Source: RUG100 sp050953425
GTDB lineage: Bacteria > Bacillota > Clostridia > Peptostreptococcales > Anaerovoracaceae
Assembly (NCBI GenBank): GCA_050953425.1
Contig: JBMNMQ010000008.1
Location: forward strand, 59,137-123,136
Direction of reading: 5' to 3'
Length of the DNA: 64,000 bases
Under the pieces are notes generated by a model. The model saw only the letters and a list, made by a program, of their open reading frames with translations. It was not told where the DNA came from and did not search any database. Below, piece after piece: positions 25,266 through 33,778 of this stretch (its first letter is position 1; every line of letters starts with the position of its first letter). The translations under genes and the position numbers were made by a program.

Positions 25266-26864
25266 ATGGAACGAATTACGATGGAAATCGCCGTCGCGGA
25301 CCCCCTTTACGCGCATGCACTGGCCCGAGCGCTGCTGCGCTGTGACGCGCGCTTTCAGGTACGTGTGCGGAGAATCGCAAGGCGCTCTGCGGCCGGCGAA
25401 CAGGACGGAACCGGAATTGCTCCGCCCGCCGCGGCTGCGCAGGAAAGAAGGGCGGCACCGGGGCACCGCATGTCGAAAGCAGACCTGCAGCTGCGGGACT
25501 GGCCGGGGGAAAAAGCCGCGGCCGATGCGGAGCAGAAAATTGCCTCGGCCGACAGCGGCCCGCCCGTGGTCTGGCTCTGCGAGGAGGCGGCTGACGCGTC
25601 GTCCGCTTTTCTCTCTGCGTCCCCCGGCACGCCGGCGGCGGAGGGTCCGTCTCCGGTCTGCTGGAAATACGGCAGTGTACGCCGTCTGGCAGCGGAACTG
25701 ATCTTCGCCTGCGGCAGGTTCCACGGCCGGCGGATCATGGCCTGCACGGAACGGGAAGTGCGCCTGTTCGGCTTTGTCTCCTCGAGCGGCGGTACCGGCT
25801 GCACCACGGCGGCGCTGGGCACGGCCTGCGAGCTGGCACGCTTTCACGGCCTTCGTGTTCTCTATCTGCCGTTTGCTCCGTTCGATGAAACCGAACGGTA
25901 TTTTCCCGCGCTTACGTCGAAAAAAGCAGCTGCCGCGGGGCAGAAGTCCCGGGACGGGGGAACTTCTGCCGCGGTCCGTCCTCCCCTGCCGCCGGCCGAC
26001 GAGCCGCAGCACGGGGACAGAGCGAAGGCCGCGGCGTCCGCGGCGACGAAAGAAGGCTCTGCCGCAGAGCGCCCGGATATCGCCGCTATTGCAGCGCGGC
26101 ACCGGGGGATCCGTGAGTACCTTTATTATCTGGCGGCGGGTCGGGAGGAATTCTGCCGTCTGCCCGAAGCTTTCATGGTCAGAGAGGAGCACGGCGTATT
26201 TGCGTTTGCGCCGGCCGCGGGCAGCAATCCGCTGGCTGCACTGGAGGAAGATGCCTGTCAGAAACTGCTGGAGCAGCTGATTGCCTATGCGCGGATCGAC
26301 TGTCTGATTCTCGATATCGGCAGCAGTGTGCTCCCGGCGGCCGGAGCCGCGCTGCGCGCCAGCCAGCAGCTGGTGATGCTCTGCGGCAGAGAAGATGTGC
26401 GGTATGGCCGGTGGCTGTCGGAACAGTATCCGGATACCGATTTTCGGCGCATTGTCAGAGTGCGCGGACGCTGTGCATTTTCCGCCGCCGGGGATGAAGA
26501 AGGCGCGGATGACCGGTATGAAGAAACGGCGCAGCAGTCGGAAACAGGCGGACGGCCGCAGGGAGAAACCGGCAGGCAGCGGGAAGGAAGCGACCGACGC
26601 CGGACGGAGGACGTCGAACGAACGGACAGCGGTCGGAAAATGCCGGGAACCGCTGCCGAAGGAAAGGACGATGAAATCGGCGACAGTGTCGGCGACCTGC
26701 CGCAGAAAACGGCGGCGGTCTGCTGCATCCCGTATGATCCCGACAGCCTGACCGACGGCCTGCAGCTGGACGGAAACTTCGGGGACGGCATACGTGACTT
26801 GACGGAGCGGCTGCTGGCACCTGTGGAGGAAACGCGAACGGCTGCCGAACTGCCGGTGCGCTGA
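25266..26864 (+). CDS. TadZ/CpaE-like ATPase with atypical P-loop
   Basis: This 532-residue protein has a receiver-like N-terminal part with low-complexity inserts (about 35-150). A MinD-like domain begins at FGFVSSSGGTGCTTAALGTA; the canonical lysine of GK(S/T) is a Cys here. LILDIGSS may be the Walker B strand. TadZ/CpaE proteins localise Tad pilus assembly and often have altered Walker A motifs. The rest of the tad genes lie 10 kb downstream. ATG at 25266 is my choice; GTG at 25242 is possible. A disordered charged region (about 410-470) precedes the C-terminus. Confidence 0.65.
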   Translation: MERITMEIAVADPLYAHALARALLRCDARFQVRVRRIARRSAAGEQDGTGIAPPAAAAQERRAAPGHRMSKADLQLRDWPGEKAAADAEQKIASADSGPPVVWLCEEAADASSAFLSASPGTPAAEGPSPVCWKYGSVRRLAAELIFACGRFHGRRIMACTEREVRLFGFVSSSGGTGCTTAALGTACELARFHGLRVLYLPFAPFDETERYFPALTSKKAAAAGQKSRDGGTSAAVRPPLPPADEPQHGDRAKAAASAATKEGSAAERPDIAAIAARHRGIREYLYYLAAGREEFCRLPEAFMVREEHGVFAFAPAAGSNPLAALEEDACQKLLEQLIAYARIDCLILDIGSSVLPAAGAALRASQQLVMLCGREDVRYGRWLSEQYPDTDFRRIVRVRGRCAFSAAGDEEGADDRYEETAQQSETGGRPQGETGRQREGSDRRRTEDVERTDSGRKMPGTAAEGKDDEIGDSVGDLPQKTAAVCCIPYDPDSLTDGLQLDGNFGDGIRDLTERLLAPVEETRTAAELPVR

Positions 26865-27020
26865 GCTGCGCAGGAAGGAGAAGCGATCGCTGACCGGATC
26901 ACACCGGCGCGCCGAGCTGCACAAAACGGGCGCAGATCGGACTGCCGGTGCGCCGAGCGGCACAGGAAGGAGAAGCGATCGCTAACCGGATCACCCACCG
27001 GTGCGCTGAGCAGCACAGCG
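26849..27020. repeat. 92-bp-period repeat overlapping the 3' end of the TadZ-like gene
   Basis: A block of about 55 bp starting actgccggtgcgc at 26849 recurs at 26941, and a shorter third copy at about 26998. Both full copies hold gaaggagaagcgatcgct. The first copy covers the gene's stop codon. The rest of the gap to 27211 is rich in ctgctccgaaactgctccgg-like repeats and has no gene that I can support. Confidence 0.8.
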
Positions 27021-27211
27021 CCCGCGTTTTGATGTGCTGTTTCGGCTGTACTTTCGGCGCTGCTCCGAAACTGCTCCGGAATTGCTTCGGCTGTACTTTC
27101 GGCTGCAGCTGACAGCCGTTTGCTGATTTTTCCGGTTCGGAACCCTGCGGCACGGAAGCCGGTCTTTGATTGCCGTCGATGGGGGAAAGAAACGGCGACG
27201 ATCTGCAATAA

Positions 27212-27240
27212 TTGGAAAATTGAGAAAAATGTGATAAAAT
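27212..27240 (+). promoter_or_regulatory. Promoter of the cation/proton antiporter
   Basis: TTGGAA (27212-27217) and TAAAAT (27235-27240), 17-bp spacer, in a locally AT-rich stretch. A short hairpin (cgctat / atagcg, 27267-27281) lies just before the ribosome site. Confidence 0.6.
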
Positions 27241-27291
27241 AAAAAAGGAAGATGATGAGAGTAGGCGCTATCCCATAGCGAAAGGATCGGC

Positions 27292-29589
27292 ATGGGACAT
27301 CTTGATTTCTTTGTTCGTGATCTGGCACTGATTCTGGTGGTCTGTGCGGTGATTACGATTCTGTTTCGAAAACTGCGTCTCCCGGTTGTGCTGGGATACA
27401 TACTCACGGGCTTTCTGATCAGCCCGAATTTTGTGTACCTGCCGACCGTCCTCAAGGAAGACAACGTCAATCACTGGGCGACCATCGGCATTGTTTTCCT
27501 GATGTTCGCGCTGGGACTGGAATTCAGCTTCAAGCGCATCGCCAAGGTTGGCAGCAGTGCGATCATCACGGCGATGACGGTTATGACCGCGATGGTGGTG
27601 ATCGGTGCGTTTACCGGCCGGCTGCTGGGCTTTGACCGCATCGACTGCCTCTTTATCGGCGGCATGCTGTCGATCTCTTCGACAATGGTCATTCTCAAAT
27701 CCTACGAGGAATACGGTCTCACGGAAAAACCCTTCGCGACGCTGGTACTGGGCGTGATGGTAATCGAGGACATCGGCGGCATCTTCATGATGATCGTACT
27801 CTCGACGGTGGCGGCGGGCAGAGAAGTTTCCGGCATGGATATGGTCTTTGAGATGGCCAAGCTGCTGATCTTTCTCGGCATCTGGCTGGTGCTGGGCATC
27901 TATCTGATCCCTTCGGTGCTGCGCCGCACCCGCTATCTGATGAATGATGAAACGCTGCTGATCACGGCTCTGGCTATTTGTTTCGGGATGGTCATCATTT
28001 CGCACATGATCGGCTTCTCCGAAGCACTGGGCGCATTTCTCGGCGGCTCGATCGTGGCCGGTACAGTGGCCAGCGAAAAAATCGATCAGCTGATTAAACC
28101 GCTCAAGGATCTCTTCGGCGCCGTCTTCTTTGTGTCGGTGGGGATGATGCTGGAACCGGATGTCATCGCCGTCAACCTGCGGCCGATTCTGATCCTGGCC
28201 GGGGTGACCATTATTGGGCAGATGACATTCGGTACGCTGGGCATCCTCTTTTCCGGCCGTACGCTGCGAACGGCCGTGTGCGGCGGCTTCTCGATGGTGC
28301 AGATCGGTGAATTCTCTTTTATCATCGCCGCGCTCGGGCAGCAGCTCGGCGTGACCAGCCGGCTGCTCTATCCGATCATCGTCTGCGTGGCGGTGATCAC
28401 GATGGCGCTGACTCCGCTGTTCATCAAAAATTCCGAACGCGCCTGTCGAACGCTGAACCGGCACATGCCGCGCAGTCTGCGCCGCTTCCTCCACAGCTAC
28501 ACCGAGGACAAACGCGATTCGGACGACAACGACGACGACTGGAAGCGCATGTTTCGGCGCTACTTTCTTCGCACCGGGATCTGCGCCGGACTCCTGTTCG
28601 TCATTCACATCGCCGGCACACGCTATCTCGTGCCGGCCATCGGCAGCTTCCTCGACGGCGTGACCGCTGACATTGTGGTGACAGTGATCCTCTGCCTGCT
28701 GATGCTGCTTCCTGTCAGCATTCTCTATCATCACCGCGACGATCTCTTCGTCAAGCTGTGGGTAAAGAATAAAACCAACCGCCTGCCGCTGACCTTGCTG
28801 CGGGCTGGTCAGGTCGTCATCGCGGCGGCCTTTTTCGGGGCGGTATTCCGGCATTTTCTCCATCTGTCGTGGTGGCTGATTCTGCCGATCGCCGTGATCC
28901 TGGCGCTGGTCATTTCACGCATCGATTTTCTGCGCAGTCAGGCGATCCGCGTGGAAGCGCGCTTTTTCATCAATTTCAACGAACGGCTGCTGCATCGCCT
29001 CAAACAGGAAAACCGCGCCCGGCAGTGGATGGGAGATCATATCTATGTGGCCGAGTTCCGTCTCACCAACCCGTACGACATTCCCACGGTCAGCGAGGTG
29101 TATGACGATCGCTACTTTGACATGCGGGTGATCAAGGTGATACGCGGCGAGCGGCATTTTAACATACCGAAGGGGGATGTGCCGATTGAACCCGGTGATA
29201 TCGTGCAGCTGATCGGAACCCGCGATGAACTGGACGCTTACTTGATTCTGCTGGAAAACGACGAGAACATCGAAACGCCCTCGCAGCCGATCGTCACCAT
29301 GCGCGACTATCTCTACGGACAGACGTTCCGCCGGGTGCAGCCGGCCGACCAGATCATCTATACCGAAGTGGAAGTCGGGAAGAATGCCACGTTTGCCCAC
29401 CGCACCGTCAAGAGCTGCGGCTTTCGCGAAAAATACAAGGGGTTCATTGTCGGCATTGAGCGGCACGGCTATCCGATCATTGATCCGAGCCTGCAGACCG
29501 TGATTCAGGAAGGGGATATCCTCTGGGTTGTCGGCACGGAGGAAACCGGTACGCTGCTGATTCACGACAATCTGATTCAGGAAGTATAA
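27292..29589 (+). CDS. CPA2-family cation:proton antiporter with TrkA-C domains
   Basis: The 765-residue protein has an N-terminal Na+/H+-exchanger domain of about twelve membrane segments (LALILVVCAVITILFR; GFLISP; GIVFLMFALGLEFSF), a second membrane-rich region at about 430-550, and two C-terminal TrkA-C type regulatory modules (the second ends GDILWVVGTEETGTLL). KefB/YbaL-type proteins exchange K+ or Na+ for H+; which ion cannot be read here. It has its own promoter and faces the next, convergent gene. Confidence 0.9.
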   Translation: MGHLDFFVRDLALILVVCAVITILFRKLRLPVVLGYILTGFLISPNFVYLPTVLKEDNVNHWATIGIVFLMFALGLEFSFKRIAKVGSSAIITAMTVMTAMVVIGAFTGRLLGFDRIDCLFIGGMLSISSTMVILKSYEEYGLTEKPFATLVLGVMVIEDIGGIFMMIVLSTVAAGREVSGMDMVFEMAKLLIFLGIWLVLGIYLIPSVLRRTRYLMNDETLLITALAICFGMVIISHMIGFSEALGAFLGGSIVAGTVASEKIDQLIKPLKDLFGAVFFVSVGMMLEPDVIAVNLRPILILAGVTIIGQMTFGTLGILFSGRTLRTAVCGGFSMVQIGEFSFIIAALGQQLGVTSRLLYPIIVCVAVITMALTPLFIKNSERACRTLNRHMPRSLRRFLHSYTEDKRDSDDNDDDWKRMFRRYFLRTGICAGLLFVIHIAGTRYLVPAIGSFLDGVTADIVVTVILCLLMLLPVSILYHHRDDLFVKLWVKNKTNRLPLTLLRAGQVVIAAAFFGAVFRHFLHLSWWLILPIAVILALVISRIDFLRSQAIRVEARFFINFNERLLHRLKQENRARQWMGDHIYVAEFRLTNPYDIPTVSEVYDDRYFDMRVIKVIRGERHFNIPKGDVPIEPGDIVQLIGTRDELDAYLILLENDENIETPSQPIVTMRDYLYGQTFRRVQPADQIIYTEVEVGKNATFAHRTVKSCGFREKYKGFIVGIERHGYPIIDPSLQTVIQEGDILWVVGTEETGTLLIHDNLIQEV

Positions 29590-29706
29590 GCGGCGGGCGT
29601 GCACGGGGCACATGGCACAGGGCGCGGATCTGGCTGCTTAACGGGCACAGGACGGATCGGACAGATTTGCGGATCACCGGATCGGGCCAAGCGCTTCGGC
29701 GGCTCG

Positions 29707-30177
29707 TCAGTATTCGTTGACCAGCTTGCCGGTCATGTGGTCGATGTTCAGTTCCAGCATTTGCAGAGTGTTTCTGGTCCGCTGAATCTCCGCTTCGACG
29801 AAGTCCTTCGGATCGTATTTGAGGCCCAGCTTTCTGGCCGTTGCTTCCGTCAGGGCGGGATCGTCGACAAAGGCGATTTTCCCGAACAGGATTACGCTCT
29901 TGACGTTCAGGCCCGGCTTTTCGTCGCTGAGATATCCGTGGTCGAAAACGGTGAACGAGACGCGGGCATCGGCGCGCAGCGCATCGATTTTGTGCCCGGT
30001 TTTGGCGCCGTGAAAATAGATTTTGCCGTTATCATAGTAAATGAAATTCATGGGCACGCCGTACGGATAGCCGTCTTCGCCGTGGACCGACAGCACGCCG
30101 CGCGGCTCGCTTTTCAGGATTTCCACGCATTCTTCTTCGGTCAGCTGCTGCTTCCATCTTCTCATTTTTCTAAACAT
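29707..30177 (-). CDS. Pyridoxamine 5'-phosphate oxidase-fold (NimA-like) flavin protein
   Basis: The 156-residue protein begins MFRKMRRWKQQLTEEECVEIL and has the split-barrel flavin-binding pattern GVLSVHGEDGYPYGVPMNFIYYDNGKIYFHGAKTG (positions about 25-60). Relatives include nitroimidazole reductases (NimA) and heme/flavin oxidoreductases; the substrate is unknown. The start at 30177 has a textbook site (aaggaggacac) on the minus strand; a longer frame upstream runs through minisatellite DNA and is not real. Confidence 0.88.
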   Translation of the reverse strand: MFRKMRRWKQQLTEEECVEILKSEPRGVLSVHGEDGYPYGVPMNFIYYDNGKIYFHGAKTGHKIDALRADARVSFTVFDHGYLSDEKPGLNVKSVILFGKIAFVDDPALTEATARKLGLKYDPKDFVEAEIQRTRNTLQMLELNIDHMTGKLVNEY

Positions 30178-30309
30178 ATGTGTCCTCCTTGGCTGCGGGG
30201 GGCTGCCCGTTGTGCAGGGCGCCGTGCTTATACTGCTGCGCTGCCGCCCGGCCGGGCGGCAGCATTGGAAAGCCTGCTGCGTACAGCGGTTTGTCATGCA
30301 TGGCAGCTT

Positions 30310-30538
30310 GGTGATCGGCTGGCTGCCGTTTTGCGTCTGGAAGCCGGTGCACGGCGCGATTCGGCTTTCATGGTCTGCTGGTGATCGGCTGGCTGGCGGT
30401 CGGTGTCTGGAAGCCGTCGCACGGCGCGGTTCGGCTTGCATGTTCAGCTGGTGATCGGCTGGCTGGCGGTTTGCGTCTGGAAGCCGGTGCACGCCTAGAT
30501 TCGGCTTGCATGTTCAGCTGGTGATCGACTGACAGCCG
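30310..30538. repeat. 70-bp tandem repeat, about 3.3 copies
   Basis: Units start ggtgatcggctggctg at 30310, 30380, 30450 and (partial, diverged) 30520, with exact 70-bp spacing. It fills the gap between two minus-strand genes; the 130 bp before it (30178-30309) show no gene. Confidence 0.92.
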
Positions 30539-30580
30539 TTCTGTGCGGTTCGTCCGCTGACAGTGTCAGGAAGCTCTTGC

Positions 30581-31510
30581 TCAGTCGTCGAACAGCGGCG
30601 TGGAAAAATACCGCTCCGCTGTGTCGGAAAGGACGGTGACGACCGTCTTTCCCGGGCCGAGTTTCTTTGCCAGGCGAATGGCCGCGGCGGTGTTGGTGCC
30701 GCTGGAGATGCCGCACATCAGGCCTTCTTCGTGCGCCAGCTTTTTGGCGGTGCCGAGCGCTTCCTCGTCGGAGATGATGCAGATATCGCTGTAGATCTCA
30801 CGATTGAGGATGGCCGGGATGACGCCGTCACCGATACCCATCTGCAGATGCGTGCCGACGGAACCGCCGGAAAGAATGGCCGCGTTCGCCGGTTCGGCAG
30901 CCCAGATTTCAATCTCCGGCCAGCGCTCCTTCAGCGTTTCGCCGATCCCGGTGATCGTGCCGCCGGTGCCGACACCGGAGCAGAAGCCGTCGATCGGCCC
31001 GCCGACCTGTTCGAGAATTTCCTGCGCTGTGAATTTCTTGTGCGCCATGGTATTGTTGAAGTTGTCGAACTGCTGCGGAATAAAGACATGCGGATCGGCG
31101 GCCGCCATCTGTTCGGAGACGCGGACGCACTCCTTGATGCAGGCGCCGATGTTGCCGGCATCATGTACCAGTTTGACCTCGGCACCGTAGTGGCGGACGA
31201 GCTTGCGCCGTTCTTCACTGACGGAATCCGGCATGATAATGATCGTGCGGTAACCGCGGACGGCACCGACGAGCGCCAGGCCGATACCCTGGTTGCCGCT
31301 GGTCGGTTCGACGATAATAGTTTCCTTGTCGATCTTTCCTTCTTTCTCTGCCTGATCAATCATGTTCAGCGCCGTTCGGGTCTTGATTGAACCGCCCACG
31401 TTCAGGGCTTCGAATTTCACCAGAATTTCTGCGCTGTCTTTGTCTGTCATGTGCTGGAGGCGAATCATCGGCGTACGGCCGACGGCTTCCAGAATGTTGT
31501 TGTATACCAT
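30581..31510 (-). CDS. cysK: Cysteine synthase A
   Basis: It makes cysteine from O-acetylserine and sulfide with PLP. The 309-residue protein has the PLP lysine at about 43 (NVGGSIKTR), the TSGNQG substrate loop (EPTSGNQGIGLA), the PLP phosphate loop GVGTGGTITG, and GISSGTNTAAA near the end. The family's usual PGGSVKDR is here VGGSIKTR, still with the lysine. Ribosome site aaaggaaga precedes the ATG. No serine acetyltransferase gene is adjacent. Confidence 0.94.
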   Translation of the reverse strand: MVYNNILEAVGRTPMIRLQHMTDKDSAEILVKFEALNVGGSIKTRTALNMIDQAEKEGKIDKETIIVEPTSGNQGIGLALVGAVRGYRTIIIMPDSVSEERRKLVRHYGAEVKLVHDAGNIGACIKECVRVSEQMAAADPHVFIPQQFDNFNNTMAHKKFTAQEILEQVGGPIDGFCSGVGTGGTITGIGETLKERWPEIEIWAAEPANAAILSGGSVGTHLQMGIGDGVIPAILNREIYSDICIISDEEALGTAKKLAHEEGLMCGISSGTNTAAAIRLAKKLGPGKTVVTVLSDTAERYFSTPLFDD

Positions 31511-31563
31511 ATTTCTTCCTTTAATTCAAAGTCGGCCGGAGACGTTTTCAGGCCGCCTTTTCT

Positions 31564-31592
31564 AATGTAGCATAAACGCGGCCGGGTCTCAA
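31564..31592 (-). promoter_or_regulatory. Candidate promoter of cysK
   Basis: On the minus strand TTGAGA and TACATT are separated by 17 bp, about 55 bp before the start codon. I see no T-box or SAM riboswitch in the short leader. Confidence 0.5.
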
Positions 31593-32112
31593 TTGGATAG
31601 GGCTGATTTTTTCGGGAAATCGTGGAACAGGGGGTGTTTTCGAAAAATCTTCGGTCTGCTTTGCGGCGGTCCGGATCAGCTTTTCGGCATAGCTTCCGCA
31701 TCGCTCTGCGGGCAGCGTGCTGACGCCGAAGAGCATCTGCCGGCTGCCTGATGCCATGTTGGCCTGCATGTCGTATGGTCGGATTGATCATCGTGTTTTC
31801 CCTCTGTGCAGGGGGAGGCCCGATGATTGTTTCTGCTGTGATTCCGTCGTTTCGTTTTCCCCGGATGCAGCGTGTGCAGTTCTCGTCGTGACTGGCCGAA
31901 TGATTGGGGCAGTGGAGGTCCGGACAGATGTCGAAGGGTGCTTGCTTACTCACAGCGGTACATTCCTGTCTGTGCACAGACACGTAATCAGACAGTACAG
32001 TGCCGCAGCTATGCTCGTTATGCCCCTGTCTGTGCGCAGACATTCTGGCGGCCGCCGGACCGGACGGAATGAGCCGGTCGGAAGGTGCGATCATGCCGTA
32101 CGGCTTTGCAGG
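31593..32112. other. Non-coding spacer with two similar palindromes
   Basis: No gene here shows family motifs plus a ribosome site. A 16-bp palindrome TGTCTGTGCACAGACA lies at 31967-31982, and a one-base variant at 32027-32042, 60 bp apart. Open frames on both strands look like GC-rich noise. Confidence 0.5.
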
Positions 32113-32392
32113 GCGGCCGGAACAGGTTTTCCCGAGGCGGCCGGACAGGTTTTCCCGAGGCGGCCGGACAGGTTTTCCCGAGGCGGCCGGGCAGGTTTTC
32201 ACGAGGTGACCGGAACAGGTTTTCCCGAGGCGGGCGGACAGGTTTTCCCGAAGCGGCCGGACAGGTTTTCCCGAGGCGGCCGGACAGGTTTTCCCGAGGC
32301 GGCCGGACAGGTTTTCCCGAAGCGGCCGGACAGGTTTTCACGAGGCGGCCGGAACAGGTTTTCGCGAGGTGACCGGAACAGGTTTTCGCGCC
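32113..32392. repeat. 23-bp minisatellite, twelve copies
   Basis: Twelve units of gcggccggacaggttttcc plus cgag (23 bp, sometimes 24) stand head to tail. Variants include gtgaccgg starts and ttttcacgag or ttttcgcg ends. There are no spacers between copies. Because 23 is not a multiple of three, all frames look repetitive; it is not coding. Confidence 0.95.
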
Positions 32393-32400
32393 GCAGAGGT

Positions 32401-32428
32401 TTTAACAGCGTCCCGGATCATATATAAT
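32401..32428 (+). promoter_or_regulatory. Candidate promoter of the ACT-domain gene
   Basis: TATAAT at 32423-32428 with a weak upstream TTTAAC at 32401-32406 (16-bp spacer), directly after the minisatellite. Confidence 0.45.
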
Positions 32429-32468
32429 ATTAAAAATTGCCTGCACATTGAATCTTACGGAGACAGCG

Positions 32469-32834
32469 ATGAAGATCAAAAAAATGGATATGGATTTGAC
32501 AGTCTGCAAGGTCGCATCCGAAGCGGATCTGCACCTCGCCGATCGGTTCTATTTCATCGGCAAAACAGATGAAGAAATATCACTTGCCTGCGAGACGGAC
32601 AGGACGCCGGAGCATGTCATCGAGCGGGATGACGGCTGGAAGGCGTTTCGGATACAGGGACAGCTCGATTTCTCGCTGATCGGTATCCTGTCAAAGATCT
32701 CAGGGATCCTGGCTGAAAAGAGGATCGGCATCTTTGCAGTGTCCACTTTCAACACGGATTATATCCTTGTAAAGGCCAGTAATTTCGACAATGCGCTGAA
32801 GACGCTGTCCGAAGCGGGTTATGAAATCGAATGA
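32469..32834 (+). CDS. ACT-domain protein
   Basis: The 121-residue protein has an N-terminal strand-rich part (LTVCKVASEADLHLADRFYFIGKT) and a C-terminal ACT domain (FSLIGILSKISGILAEKRIGIFAVSTFNTDYILV). Stand-alone proteins of this type are thought to bind amino acids; no catalytic domain is present. The start follows acggagacagcg. Spacing and an own promoter suggest a single-gene unit. Confidence 0.85.
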   Translation: MKIKKMDMDLTVCKVASEADLHLADRFYFIGKTDEEISLACETDRTPEHVIERDDGWKAFRIQGQLDFSLIGILSKISGILAEKRIGIFAVSTFNTDYILVKASNFDNALKTLSEAGYEIE

Positions 32835-33701
32835 ATCAGGCACTGCCTGTCGGCGGATCTGTGGTTTCTCCGCGGAAGCCGCCGAAAAAACCGTGCTCGA
32901 TGCATTGCTGCAGCAGTGATCCCGAGTTTGACAGTTTGGCTTGCAACAAAACGGCCGGAGCGTTCCCCTGTGAGCGTTTCGGCGTTTTTATCTGCTGCCG
33001 GAATTGTAGTATTTTAATGATTCAGAGCACGGATACCGGCGCTGCAGCGGTCGATCAACGGCAGGGATAAGGCTGGAAATCCGGCCCGGGCGCGATCTCC
33101 ATCTATGTGCGGAACGGCGGCAGAACTACGGTAAAAGTTATTGTTAAGTTAAATCGGTATCCGGGGGGCGGCTGTTGAACAGGCAGTACGGGCGGCTGCC
33201 GAACAGGCTGCATGGGCGGCTGCTTCCCCAGTCCTGTCCGACCGGGCCATGGCCCGGTCGAAACCATGACCGATCGAAGCGGCCATTCTGAAATCGGCCA
33301 AACCGACGGCTGAAGGTGATCATTACTATGGCCGGCCTCTGAAGAGGCGGGCCATAGTTCTTGCGTCTTTCCTTATTCTTTTGCATGCTCATGATCATCG
33401 CCCGACTTTCCGCGGTGATCGCTTTGCTCGGTCCATGTCGGCTTCATCACTGTGGAACCCTGCAATATATCTGGGCTGACGCCCAAATGCTTGCGCCCAA
33501 AGCCACAGTACAAAACCATTTGTTATCCGTGCATGACTGAAACCTGCATCTTAATATTGTTGAATTGTATATTTTCAACAATTACAGAATTCCATTAAAT
33601 ATATGACGAAAATAGCTGTAATAACAGTATAGTGCGGGGAATAATGCTCAAAGAAGCAGAATGTTTCCCTTATACATCTGTTATTATAAAAAATACTTAA
33701 A
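32835..33701. other. Long intergenic region before pdxS
   Basis: About 870 bp without a supported gene. It holds a perfect 20-bp palindrome at 33240-33259 (centre ccatgg), and a 14-bp stem with one mismatch and a TGAA loop at 33326-33357 followed by a T-rich run, probably a terminator. From about 33540 onward the DNA becomes AT-rich. Confidence 0.5.
33556..33582. repeat. Inverted repeat upstream of pdxS
   Basis: Perfect 9-bp arms attgttgaa (33556-33564) and ttcaacaat (33574-33582). The centre contains ttgtatat, the same octamer that forms half of the dyad at 33702. Confidence 0.7.
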
Positions 33702-33736
33702 TTGTATATTTAAATATATACAATCTTGTCTATACT
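33702..33736 (+). promoter_or_regulatory. pdxS promoter with operator-like dyad
   Basis: TATACT (33731-33736) has no good -35 hexamer. The dyad ttgtatat-N6-atatacaa (33702-33723) sits where the -35 would be, as expected for an activator site. PdxR-type MocR regulators control pdxST in other Gram-positive bacteria; no such gene is in the window. Confidence 0.55.
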
Positions 33737-33778
33737 GAATAGACAGAAGCTTTTCAAGCGAGATAAGGAGGTTGAAGC

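Noticed and set aside
26881..26980. Insertion-sequence end or attachment site
   Set aside because: The repeated gcgatcgc block has no terminal inverted repeats or transposase near, so it is only a local duplication.
29707..30492. Longer form of the flavin-binding protein
   Set aside because: The extra 105 residues are translated minisatellite; the strong ribosome site is at the shorter start.
31548..32202. Minus-strand gene upstream of cysK
   Set aside because: Frames run through the minisatellite, show no family motif, and lack a ribosome site at any start.
32113..32392. CRISPR array
   Set aside because: Units are head to tail with no unique spacers, and no cas genes are near. The same holds for 45660-45970 and 46989-47222.
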